A stretch of DNA of 64,000 bases from Streptomyces avidinii. Lineage in GTDB: Bacteria; Actinomycetota; Actinomycetes; Streptomycetales; Streptomycetaceae. The notes beneath the pieces are model-generated. The model was not told where the DNA came from, searched no databases, and saw only the letters and a program-made list of their open reading frames with translations. Location: positions 124,001-188,000 of the forward strand of contig NZ_BMVL01000003.1 in assembly GCF_014650695.1 (NCBI RefSeq), read 5' to 3'. This document shows positions 56,337 through 64,000 of this stretch, piece after piece (position 1 is the first letter of the stretch; the number at the start of each line of letters is the position of its first letter). Made by a program: the position numbers and the translations under genes.

Positions 56337-59300
56337 TCTCGCCGAACGGCTCGGCCGTCTGCCCCAGGGACAGCGCTCCCGGCTGCTGGGGCGGATGCGC
56401 AACCAGATGACGGCCGGCGTGGGCCGCCGCATCGAGCTCACGCGCGCCGACCACGGACCGCGCTCCCGCTCCTCCTTCCAGCAGGAGCAGATGTGGTTCG
56501 TCGACAAGCTCGGCGCCGGCAAGGCCCGCAACAACATAGCCCTGGCCATAGGCCTGGGCGGCCCCCTCGACCGGGCCGCCCTGCACGAGGCGCTCAACGC
56601 CGTCGTCGCCCGCCACCAGGTGCTGCACAGCAAACTCGTCGAGATCGACGGAGTCCCCTGGCAGGAGCCCGTCCCCTCCTTCGTGCTCGGCGTCCAGAGC
56701 ACCGACCTGTCCGGCAGCGAGGACGCGGACCGCGAGCTCGCGGAGCTCACCGCCACCTGCGCCGCCGCCCCCTTCGACCTGGCCGCCGCCCCGCCCGTCC
56801 GCGCCCACCTGGTACGGCTCGCCGCCGACCGGCACGTCCTGCTCTGGGTCGTCCACCACATCGCCTGGGACCCCGGCTCGACCCGGATCTTCACCGAGGA
56901 GCTGACCTCCAGCTACGCGGCGGCCGCCGCGGGCAAGCGCCCCGAGGCCTCCCGGCTCGCCGTCGAGTACGCCGACTTCGCGGCCTGGCAGCGCGCCAAG
57001 CTGGAGAACGACGAGCACGGCCGGGCGCTGGCGACCAAGTGGCGCCAGATCCTGGCCGGCGCCGTGGCCACCGAAGTGCTGCCCGACCACCCGCGCGGCC
57101 CGGAGACCCGCGGAGACGGCCGCGGTCTGAAACTGACCCTCGACCAGAAACTCCTCGACCGCCTCACCGAACTCGCCGACGCCAACAACACCACCGTCTT
57201 CACCACCCTGCTCGCCGCCTTCAACGCGCTGCTGCGGCACTGGACCCGTACCGAGGACGTCGTCGTCGGCACGGCCAGTGCCTCCCGGCCGCACCCCGAC
57301 CTGGAGCAGGTCATCGGCTGCTTCGTCCAGATGATCACCCTGCGGACCGAGGTCACCGACCGGCTCACCTTCCGCGAGCTGGTCAGCCGTACCGCTGCCT
57401 CCGTCATGGACTCCTTCACCAACAGCGAGCTGCCCTTCGAGCAGGTGGTCGAGGCCGTCCGCCCGGTGCGCGACCCCCTGCGCCACCCGCTCTTCCAGAT
57501 CGAGTTCACCTCGCTCGGCCGCTGGGGCACCCACCGGGCACAGGCCGCGGACGTCGAGTTCACCATGGACCAGCTGCACGACGGCGCCGCGAAGTTCGAC
57601 ATGAGCTTCCTCGTCGGTGAGAACGACGGCCTGGAACTCTCCCTCGAGTACAACACCTCCCTCTACCGCCACGGCACGGCCAGCGCCCTGCTCGCCGCCT
57701 TCCGCCAGGTGCTGGAGCAGGTCGCCGAGAACCCAGACCTCCAGGTCGGCGACATCAGCCTCGTCGAGGAGCCGGCCGCCTCCCGGCACGCCCGCGAGCT
57801 GTCCCGCGGCGGCCCGGTCGACGAGGCCGCCTGGACCACCACCCTGGACCGCGCGTTCCGCGAGCGGGCCACGATCCACCCCGACGCCGTTGCCGTCCAC
57901 CACGGCGCCACCCGCCTGGACTACGCCGCGCTCGACCGCTGGTCCGAGGCGATCGCCCACCGGCTGCGCGACCGCGGGGTGCGGCACGGCGATCCCGTCG
58001 CCGTGTGCGTGTCCCGCGGCCCGGCCGCGGTCGCCGGGGTCCTCGGCGTGCTCAAGGCGGGTGCCCACTACATCCCGGTCGACCCGGCCGCCCCGGCCGA
58101 GCGGACCCGTACGGTCCTGTCCGACGCCAGGGTCAGGCACGCCCTCGTCGACGAATCCGCGCAGCTGCCCGTCCCGCTGGAGCTGGTGACCACCGGAACC
58201 GCGGCCCCCGTCCGGGAGGTCCCCTCCCTCGCGCCGACCTCCCACCCCGGCGACCTGGCCTACGTGCTCTACACCTCGGGCAGCAGCGGAACCCCCAAGG
58301 GGGTCATGATCGAGCACCGCTCGGTCACCCACTTCTCCCGCACCATCGCCAAGGCCTACGAGATCACGGCCGGGGACCGGGTCCTGCAGTTCGCCCCGCT
58401 CACCTTCGACGTCTCCGTCTTCGAGGTCTTCACCACGCTGCTCGCCGGCGGCTCGCTCGTCATCGCCACCGACGACGAGCGCCGTGACCCGGCCCTGCTC
58501 CAGGCCCGGATGCGCGAGGACGCGGTCACCGTCGCGGAACTCCCGCCCGCGCTCCTGCCGTTGCTCGACCAGGCCGCCCTGCCCGACCTGCGGCTGGTCT
58601 CGGTGGGCGGCGAGGCCTTCCCCGGCCGGCTCGTCGCGGAATGGACCGCGGGAGAGCGCAGGTTCGTCAACGGGTACGGCCCCACCGAGGCGACGGTCGC
58701 CGTCACCCTGATGGACTGCACCGGCAGCTACGACCGCAACCCGCCGATCGGCCGCCCCATGCCCGGCCACCAGGCCTTCGTCCTCGACGAGCGGCTGCGC
58801 CCGGTCCCGCCCGGCGTGCCCGGTGAACTGTGCGTCGCCGGACCCGGCGTGGCCCGCGGCTACCTCGGACGCCCCGACCTCACCGCCGAGCGCTTCGCCG
58901 ACAACCCCTACGCGGACGGCCCCGAGACCGAGCGCCTGTACCGCACCGGCGACCTGGTCCGCTGGCTGCCCGGCGGCAACCTGGACTTCCTCGGCCGCAC
59001 CGACCGCCAGCTCAAGGTGCGCGGCCACCGCATCGAGCCCGGCGAGGTCGAGTCCGTGCTCACCGGCCACCCGTCGGTGCAGCAGGCCGTGGTGGTGGCC
59101 CAGCCCGCCGCGGGCGGCGAGCGCATGCTGGCCGCCTACGTCACCGTCGAGCAGGTGGGCTCGTACGCCTCCGAGGTCGCCGACGCCGAGGGCCTGCGCG
59201 CCTACGCGGCCGGCCGGTTGCCCGGCTACATGGTGCCGGTCGTCGTCGTCCTGGACGAGCTGCCCCTCACCCCGCACGGCAAGGTCGACACCGCCGCACT

Positions 59301-59685
59301 GCCCCGGCCCACCGAGCTGTCGGCCGAGGGCGGCACCGCGCCCCGCGACGCCATCGAGGAGCAGATCTGCCGGGACATCCTCACCCCGCTGCTGGAATGG
59401 CAGAACCCGGACGTGGAGGGCGACTTCTTCGCCCTCGGCGGCAGCTCCCTGCAGGCCACCATCGTGGTCTCCCGGGTCCGCGCCCTCTTCGGCATCGACA
59501 TCGCCCTCGCCGACTTCTTCGGCCGCCCGACCGTCTCCGGACTCGCCGAACTGGTCCGCACCGCCAAGGCCGAGGCCGCCGGCGAACAGGACCGGCTGCT
59601 CGCGGTCTTCGAGCAGATCGAGAACATGAGCGACGACGAGGCCGCCGCGCTCCTCGGCTCCCTCCAGCGCCCGGACGGTCCCTGA
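56329..59685 (+). CDS. NRPS C-A-PCP module, possible basic amino acid specificity
   Basis: A 1118-residue module. In the C domain (about 20-440) the active-site motif is VHHIAWDPGS: both His and Asp are present but Pro replaces the usual Gly. In the A domain (about 490-1000) YVLYTSGSSGTPKGVMIEHR is followed by a pocket read by eye as D-V-F-E-S-G-G-V-A. Glu at the fourth position is typical for basic side chains such as Orn or Lys. The PCP has FFALGGSSLQATIVV (Ser about 1038). The ATG at 56329 overlaps the previous gene by 8 bases. The next gene overlaps its stop by one base (TGATG). Confidence 0.93.
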   Translation: MSDLAERLGRLPQGQRSRLLGRMRNQMTAGVGRRIELTRADHGPRSRSSFQQEQMWFVDKLGAGKARNNIALAIGLGGPLDRAALHEALNAVVARHQVLHSKLVEIDGVPWQEPVPSFVLGVQSTDLSGSEDADRELAELTATCAAAPFDLAAAPPVRAHLVRLAADRHVLLWVVHHIAWDPGSTRIFTEELTSSYAAAAAGKRPEASRLAVEYADFAAWQRAKLENDEHGRALATKWRQILAGAVATEVLPDHPRGPETRGDGRGLKLTLDQKLLDRLTELADANNTTVFTTLLAAFNALLRHWTRTEDVVVGTASASRPHPDLEQVIGCFVQMITLRTEVTDRLTFRELVSRTAASVMDSFTNSELPFEQVVEAVRPVRDPLRHPLFQIEFTSLGRWGTHRAQAADVEFTMDQLHDGAAKFDMSFLVGENDGLELSLEYNTSLYRHGTASALLAAFRQVLEQVAENPDLQVGDISLVEEPAASRHARELSRGGPVDEAAWTTTLDRAFRERATIHPDAVAVHHGATRLDYAALDRWSEAIAHRLRDRGVRHGDPVAVCVSRGPAAVAGVLGVLKAGAHYIPVDPAAPAERTRTVLSDARVRHALVDESAQLPVPLELVTTGTAAPVREVPSLAPTSHPGDLAYVLYTSGSSGTPKGVMIEHRSVTHFSRTIAKAYEITAGDRVLQFAPLTFDVSVFEVFTTLLAGGSLVIATDDERRDPALLQARMREDAVTVAELPPALLPLLDQAALPDLRLVSVGGEAFPGRLVAEWTAGERRFVNGYGPTEATVAVTLMDCTGSYDRNPPIGRPMPGHQAFVLDERLRPVPPGVPGELCVAGPGVARGYLGRPDLTAERFADNPYADGPETERLYRTGDLVRWLPGGNLDFLGRTDRQLKVRGHRIEPGEVESVLTGHPSVQQAVVVAQPAAGGERMLAAYVTVEQVGSYASEVADAEGLRAYAAGRLPGYMVPVVVVLDELPLTPHGKVDTAALPRPTELSAEGGTAPRDAIEEQICRDILTPLLEWQNPDVEGDFFALGGSSLQATIVVSRVRALFGIDIALADFFGRPTVSGLAELVRTAKAEAAGEQDRLLAVFEQIENMSDDEAAALLGSLQRPDGP

Positions 59686-61097
59686 TGGCCGACCCGGCCG
59701 GGTTCGAGGGGGCGCTCGCCGCGCTCCCCGAGGCGAAGCGCGAACTCGCCCGCCTGATGCTGGCCGCCCGGCAGCCCGTACCCGCCCACCCGGCCCCGCG
59801 CTCCGGCGCGGGGCCGGTCCCGCCCACCGCGCTCCAGTGCCGGCTGTGGCGCCGGGAGCGCACCCACCCGGCCGTCGCCACCGGTTCGCACGCCCTGCGG
59901 CTGACCGGCCCGCTCGACCCGCAGCGGCTCGTGGCGGCCCTCACCGGGGTGCTGCGCCGCCACGAGGCGCTGCGCACCCGGCTCACCGTCTCCACCAGTG
60001 GCCAGCCGCGTCTGCACGTGGACGAGGAACCGGTTCTGCGGCTCACCCGGGCCGACCTCTCGGGCTTCACCCCGCAGGCCGCGGCCGAACGCGTGGCCGT
60101 GCAGAGCACCGAGAGCGCCTCCACCGTCCTCGACCTGGAGAGCGGCCGCACCAGCGCGTTCCGGCTGCTGCGGCTCGCCCCCGACGAGCACGTCCTGATC
60201 CTCGCCTCCCACCTCGCGGTCTTCGACGGCTGGTCCTCCGGGGTCTTCCTCACGGACCTGGCCGCCGGCTACCGCGAGGGCCCGACGGGTCCCGGCGGAT
60301 CGGCCGCGGACCCGCCCGAACTGCAATTCCCCGACTACGCCGACTGGCAGCACCGGTGGCTCGCCGGGCCCGACGGATCCGCCGAACTCGCGCGCCGGCG
60401 AGCCGTGTTCGCCGCCGACCCACCCGCGCCCCGGGCGCCCGGCGGGTTCGAACGCGGCCACGTGCCCGTACGGCTGGCCCGCGGGCCGGTCGACGCCGGG
60501 CTGGAGCTGGGCGCGGCCGAGGGGGCCACCCCCTTCATGACGCTGCTGACCGCGCTGGCCGTCGTACTGGCCCGCAGGCAGGGCCGTACCTCCCTGGTGA
60601 TCGGCACCCCGGCGGCCGGCCGCTTCGCCGGCCCCCTCGAAGGCGCCGTCGGACAGTTCACCACGGTGGTGCCGATCCGGCTCGACCTGGCGGGCGGCCC
60701 GACCTTCCGGGAGCTGCTGCACCGCACCCGGGCCGCGGTGGCCGACGCGCTGGCCCACCAGCGGCTGCCCGTCGACGTCCTGTTCGGGGAGGGGACGCCC
60801 CCGCCGTACAACGTCCTGTTCGCCCTCCACAACTACCCGGCGGTCCCCCTGGACCTCCCGGGCATCGAGGTCGGCCAGCTGCCCGGGCCGCCCGCCCGGC
60901 ACCTGGAGCTCTACAGCCCCGACCCGGCCGCCGCCCTCGCCTGCATCGGCCTCGTGGAACGGGACGGCGAGATCGGCGGCACCGCCGAGTACAACCGCCA
61001 CGCGGCCACGCCCGAGGACGTGCGAGGGCTGCTCACCGGAATCGAGGACGTGCTGGACCGGGCCACCGCCGCGCCCGCATCCCCGCTCACCACCTAG
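59685..61097 (+). CDS. free-standing NRPS condensation-like domain with lost catalytic His
   Basis: A 470-residue single C-like domain. It has the fold markers of C domains (PPTALQCRLWRRERTHPAVA, LRRHEALRTRLTV, FPDYADWQHRWL, EGAVGQFTTVVPIRLDL, HQRLPVDVLF). At the active site it reads ASHLAVFDGWSS (about 174-185). Aligned on DGWS, the first His is kept but the second, catalytic, His of HHxxxDG is Leu. It is therefore unlikely to form a normal peptide bond. It may be structural, or it may act as a cyclase or epimerase-like variant. It is coupled to the C-A-PCP gene and lies just before the two acyl-CoA dehydrogenases. Confidence 0.9.
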   Translation: MADPAGFEGALAALPEAKRELARLMLAARQPVPAHPAPRSGAGPVPPTALQCRLWRRERTHPAVATGSHALRLTGPLDPQRLVAALTGVLRRHEALRTRLTVSTSGQPRLHVDEEPVLRLTRADLSGFTPQAAAERVAVQSTESASTVLDLESGRTSAFRLLRLAPDEHVLILASHLAVFDGWSSGVFLTDLAAGYREGPTGPGGSAADPPELQFPDYADWQHRWLAGPDGSAELARRRAVFAADPPAPRAPGGFERGHVPVRLARGPVDAGLELGAAEGATPFMTLLTALAVVLARRQGRTSLVIGTPAAGRFAGPLEGAVGQFTTVVPIRLDLAGGPTFRELLHRTRAAVADALAHQRLPVDVLFGEGTPPPYNVLFALHNYPAVPLDLPGIEVGQLPGPPARHLELYSPDPAAALACIGLVERDGEIGGTAEYNRHAATPEDVRGLLTGIEDVLDRATAAPASPLTT

Positions 61098-61107
61098 GGA
61101 GTTGCCC

Positions 61108-62298
61108 GTGCTCACCACCGAGTTCTACCGTGCGCCCGCGGACTGCGGGCTCGTACGGAGCGGAGCCGACGTGCCCCGCACCCCCATGCGGGCCCTGCGC
61201 GAGGACATCCACGACATCCTGGTCTCCGCCCCCGTCGCCGAGGCCCGGCGCACCCGCGATCCCCGCCCCATCCACCGGGCCCTGGGCGAACAGGGCCTGC
61301 TGGCGCCCCAGTGGCCCGAGGAGTACGGAGGGCGCGGCATCAGCCAGGTCGCGGCTGCCGTCCTGGTCGAGGAACTGGCCATGCACGACGTGCCCGACCT
61401 GCTGCACACCCTCACCGTGCAGATCGTCGGATCCACCCTGCTCAATGTCGCGAGCCCGGCGATGAAGGCCCGGCACCTGCCGGGCTTCGCGGCCGGCACG
61501 GCCTTCGGCTGCGTCCTGTTCAGCGAACCCCAGGCCGGCTCCGACCTCAACATCCTCTCCACCCGCGCCGTTTCCGACGGCAAGGGCGGCTACAAGCTGT
61601 ACGGCACCAAGGTCCACTCCCTCTTCGCCCGGCTCGCCGACTACGGGCTGTGCCTGGCCCGCGGCGAGGACGATGCCTTCAGCCTGTTCCTCGTCCCCCT
61701 GGCCCAGCCGGGCGTCACCATCCGGCAGATCCCGGGCATGGGCGACGACGCCTTCCACGAGGTCACCCTCGACGGAGTGGCCGTGACCGCCGAGGACGTG
61801 GTCGGCGAGACCGGCCAGGGCTGGGCGATCGTCGTCAAGACCCTCGCCTTCGAGCGCACCGGACTCGACTACTACGTCAAGGCGCTGCGCTGGTACCGGG
61901 CGGCCGTGGAACGGCTGGAGGTCCACACCGACCGGCTGGAGGCGGGCCAGCACGACCAGATCGGCCTGGCCAAGCTCAACGCCCGGCTGCTCGCGGCCGG
62001 CACGCTGGTCCGCCGCGTCCTCACCCGCCTCGACCGGGGCGAACTCAACGAGGACGAGGCGGCCGCCGCGAAGTGGTACACCACCGAGCTCGCCGCCGAG
62101 GTGGCCTGGTGGGCCGCGGAACTCGACGGCGACCGCAGCATGACCCTCGACGACCCCGAGGTCGACGGGGTGGCACACCCACTGGATGCGGCGTTGCGCG
62201 AAGCCCCGGGGATGCGGATATCGGGCGGCACCGCCGAAATGATGCTGGAGACGCTGGCCCGGCTGCGTCTCGACTCAGGTGCGGAGGTACGGCCGTGA
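61108..62298 (+). CDS. acyl-CoA dehydrogenase-like protein, subunit 1
   Basis: A 396-residue flavoprotein of the ACAD family. It has PQWPEEYGGRGISQVAAAVL (about 67-86), VLFSEPQAGSDLNILSTRAV (about 135-154), GDDAFHEVTLDGVAVTAEDV and the C-terminal SGGTAEMMLETLARLRLD. These enzymes remove hydrogen between alpha and beta carbons of thioester-bound acids. Here the substrate could be an aminoacyl group on a PCP rather than a CoA ester. GTG 61108 follows AGGGAG. The stop overlaps the next GTG by four bases (GTGA), so a heteromeric enzyme is likely. Confidence 0.9.
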   Translation: MLTTEFYRAPADCGLVRSGADVPRTPMRALREDIHDILVSAPVAEARRTRDPRPIHRALGEQGLLAPQWPEEYGGRGISQVAAAVLVEELAMHDVPDLLHTLTVQIVGSTLLNVASPAMKARHLPGFAAGTAFGCVLFSEPQAGSDLNILSTRAVSDGKGGYKLYGTKVHSLFARLADYGLCLARGEDDAFSLFLVPLAQPGVTIRQIPGMGDDAFHEVTLDGVAVTAEDVVGETGQGWAIVVKTLAFERTGLDYYVKALRWYRAAVERLEVHTDRLEAGQHDQIGLAKLNARLLAAGTLVRRVLTRLDRGELNEDEAAAAKWYTTELAAEVAWWAAELDGDRSMTLDDPEVDGVAHPLDAALREAPGMRISGGTAEMMLETLARLRLDSGAEVRP

Positions 62299-63443
62299 CA
62301 TCACAGGCGGTCAACGAGAACGGCACGGGTGGCCGGAGCGCCCCGGCGGTGCCCGAGCGGTGGCGGGAGCGGGAGGACGAGGACTCGCTGTTCCGGCAGC
62401 TCCGGCTCACCGTCCGCCAGGGCCTGGAGGTCGACGGGGACACCCCCGCCGGCTCCTGGGAGGCGCTGACCCAGGTGGGCGCCTGGGAGTTCGCCCTCCC
62501 CATCGGCAAGGACGGCCTCGACCTCGGCCAGGCCGTCATCGCCATGGTCTGCGAGGAGGCGGGCAACGCCATGCAGCCCGTCCCGCTCACCGACACCCTC
62601 CTCGCCCTGGACCTGGTCTCCGGCCTCGGTCCCCTCGCCGCCGAGTCCACCGACCACCTCCTGGACCGGGTACGGACCGGGGAGCTGGAGATCGCCGTGC
62701 CGGGCCGTCTGCCCGATCCGCGCGGCACCGTACCGCCCGGCATCACCTGGAAACCGGACGGGGACACCGGCGCGGTCGTCCTCACCGGCACCGGCGGCCC
62801 CTTCGCCGCCGGCATCGGGCCGGGCGCCCTGCTGGTCCTGGCCGGCGGACCCGACGGCCCGTGCGTGGCACTCGTGGGTCTGCCCACGGAGGGAGTGGAG
62901 GTACGCCCGCTGCGCGACCACGGCGGCGGAGCCGTCGCCGGCGCCGTCTTCGACGAGGTGCGGCTGCCGGCCGAGGCGGTGCTGCTGCGCGGCCTCGCCG
63001 CCGAACGGGCCCTCGCCCGGGTGGGGCTGCGCGCCGCTGTCCACCAGGCCTCGCTGCTGGCCGGGATCACGGCGGCCGCCCTGACCGCGGTCGTCTCCCG
63101 GATCCGCGGCCGTCAGCAGTTCGGCCAGGCCCTGGTCAAACACCAGGGCCCCCGGCTGCGCGTGGCCGGCCTGCTGGCCCGCCTCGACGCCGTGCGCTGG
63201 GCGGTGGGCGATGCCGCCCGGGACCTCGACGAGGACCGGCTCACCGTGGGGGAGGCCGCCGGACTGATCGCCCTCACGGCGGAGACCACCCTCGACGTGA
63301 CACGTGACGCGGTCCATCTGCACGGCGCCTCGGGTCTGGTCCGGGACGCCCTGGTGGCGGGCTGCTACCGGCGCGCGGCCTGGGAGGCCATGCGCTGCGG
63401 GCGTCCGGCCCAGCTGTGGGACACCGCGGCGCACACGCCCTGA
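62295..63443 (+). CDS. acyl-CoA dehydrogenase-like protein, subunit 2
   Basis: A 382-residue ACAD-fold protein with a divergent N-terminal half (WEFALPIGKDGLDLGQAVIA, EEAGNAMQPVPLTDTLLAL). The C-terminal part is clear: AAVHQASLLAGITAAALTAV, RIRGRQQFGQALVKHQGPRL and LHGASGLVRDALVAGCYRRA. It lacks the GGT-E ending of subunit 1. In actinobacteria such pairs form heterotetramers with a single active site per pair. It is the last gene of the cluster, and a strong terminator follows 17 bases after its stop. Confidence 0.88.
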   Translation: MTSQAVNENGTGGRSAPAVPERWREREDEDSLFRQLRLTVRQGLEVDGDTPAGSWEALTQVGAWEFALPIGKDGLDLGQAVIAMVCEEAGNAMQPVPLTDTLLALDLVSGLGPLAAESTDHLLDRVRTGELEIAVPGRLPDPRGTVPPGITWKPDGDTGAVVLTGTGGPFAAGIGPGALLVLAGGPDGPCVALVGLPTEGVEVRPLRDHGGGAVAGAVFDEVRLPAEAVLLRGLAAERALARVGLRAAVHQASLLAGITAAALTAVVSRIRGRQQFGQALVKHQGPRLRVAGLLARLDAVRWAVGDAARDLDEDRLTVGEAAGLIALTAETTLDVTRDAVHLHGASGLVRDALVAGCYRRAAWEAMRCGRPAQLWDTAAHTP

Positions 63444-63459
63444 CCGGCGCCGCACGAGG

Positions 63460-63490
63460 GAAGGGGCTCCCGCACCGCGGGAGCCCCTTC
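63460..63490. terminator. strong bidirectional hairpin terminator
   Basis: A perfect 13-base inverted repeat, GAAGGGGCTCCCG (63460-63472) and CGGGAGCCCCTTC (63478-63490), has a 5-base loop. It lies between the convergent acyl-CoA dehydrogenase and acetyltransferase genes and marks the right edge of the NRPS cluster. Confidence 0.9.
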
Positions 63491-63509
63491 TGTGTTCCGG
63501 CCGGGACCG

Positions 63510-63998
63510 TCAGACCAGGTCGCGGCGCATGACCCAGCGGTGGCGCTTGTCGCTCTTGGCCTCGGTGCGGTGGACCCGGCGGAAGCCGGCCCGCTCGAAC
63601 ATGTCCATCGTCCCGACATAGGCGAGCGTCGGGTTGACCCGGCCGCCCTCCGGGTCCACCGGATACCCCTCGACGGCGGGCGCACCGTGGGACCGCGCGT
63701 GCTCGACGGCCCCCTCCAGCAGGCCCGAGGCGACCCCCTTGCCGCGGTACTCCTTGCGCACGACGAAACAGGTCACCGACCACACGGGCAGATCGTCCAC
63801 CGGTGTGATCGTCTTCGAGGAGGTGAGCCGGTCGAGCTGGCGGCGCGGCGCCACGTTGCACCAGCCCGCCACCTCGCCGTCCAGGAAGCCGAGGACCCCG
63901 GGCGGCGGATCGGCCTTCTCCATGAGGCCGCGCAGGTGCTCGCCGCGCTCGTCGGCAGTGAGCCGCCCGTAGTCGCCCGTGGACAGCCGCCACGCCAT
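63510..63998 (-). CDS. GNAT-family N-acetyltransferase, start near window edge
   Basis: A protein of at least 162 residues with the acetyl-CoA-binding motif VRKEYRGKGVASGLLEGAVE (about 80-99). Strand 4 (VWSVTCFVVR) comes before it, and MDMFERAGFRRVHRTEAKSD near the end. GNAT enzymes acetylate amines; the substrate is unknown. The first ATG in the window is at 63998, two bases from the end, so the true start may be further upstream. It is convergent with the NRPS cluster and probably not part of it. Confidence 0.85.
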   Translation of the reverse strand: MAWRLSTGDYGRLTADERGEHLRGLMEKADPPPGVLGFLDGEVAGWCNVAPRRQLDRLTSSKTITPVDDLPVWSVTCFVVRKEYRGKGVASGLLEGAVEHARSHGAPAVEGYPVDPEGGRVNPTLAYVGTMDMFERAGFRRVHRTEAKSDKRHRWVMRRDLV

Positions 63999-64000
63999 GC

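Overview
The window is very high-GC DNA with dense, often overlapping genes, frequent GTG starts, a conservon operon, MHYT, MarR and SARP proteins, and a large nonribosomal peptide cluster. This points to a chromosomal segment of a Streptomyces or close relative. I see no rRNA or tRNA genes, no transposase or integrase, and no CRISPR array.

Left part (1-34.3 kb), mostly housekeeping and accessory genes. It starts with a cut-off methyltransferase and an MHYT membrane sensor. A complete conservon follows (sensor kinase-like CvnA, roadblock CvnB, DUF742 CvnC, small GTPase CvnD; 1.66-5.8 kb), with an F420-type oxidoreductase and a second lone roadblock protein downstream. Next come a YchJ-like protein, acyl-CoA thioesterase II, a Ski2-like helicase, a membrane hydrolase, and a two-gene ABC exporter whose two ATP sites are clearly asymmetric. 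A fused FAD/Fe-S oxidoreductase follows. A MarR regulator is divergent from an ABC exporter, with a palindromic operator between them. MltG, a GtrA-like protein and small proteins follow. An alkanesulfonate monooxygenase remnant abuts a cytochrome P450. A START-like/MarR pair has three phased direct repeats over its promoter. The stretch ends with HAD, Lrp, DUF1275, phosphoglycerate-mutase-like, amino acid permease and universal stress genes.

Right part (about 34.4-63.5 kb), a nonribosomal peptide biosynthetic cluster. A leftward operon encodes a tryptophan halogenase, a flavin reductase and a cation/proton antiporter. A SARP activator is divergent from it, with an 11-bp tandem repeat in the shared promoter region. 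The rightward genes are: aldehyde dehydrogenase, A-PCP protein, type II thioesterase, MbtH (59 aa), P450, A-PCP-Cy-methyltransferase protein, Sfp-type phosphopantetheinyl transferase, AlkZ-like winged-helix protein, MFS exporter, C-A-PCP-TE protein, C-A-PCP protein, a free-standing degenerate C domain, and two acyl-CoA dehydrogenase-like proteins. A strong terminator at 63460-63490 ends the cluster.

How the cluster may work (inference). Tryptophan is chlorinated and its side chain shortened to an indole-type carboxylic acid, using the halogenase, aldehyde dehydrogenase and P450. The A domain of the 44964-48902 protein lacks the amine-binding Asp and so may load this acid. Its Cy domain may then form an oxazoline or thiazoline with a residue carried by the stand-alone A-PCP protein. 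One A domain (56329-59685) has an acidic pocket residue suggesting a basic amino acid. The adjacent acyl-CoA dehydrogenase pair plus a C domain lacking its catalytic His could desaturate that residue and cyclise it by aza-Michael addition. This parts list resembles the known tambromycin and JBIR-34/35 families (chloro-indole acyl, methyloxazoline, unusual cyclic amino acid). I cannot tell from the sequence alone whether it is one of them or a new relative.
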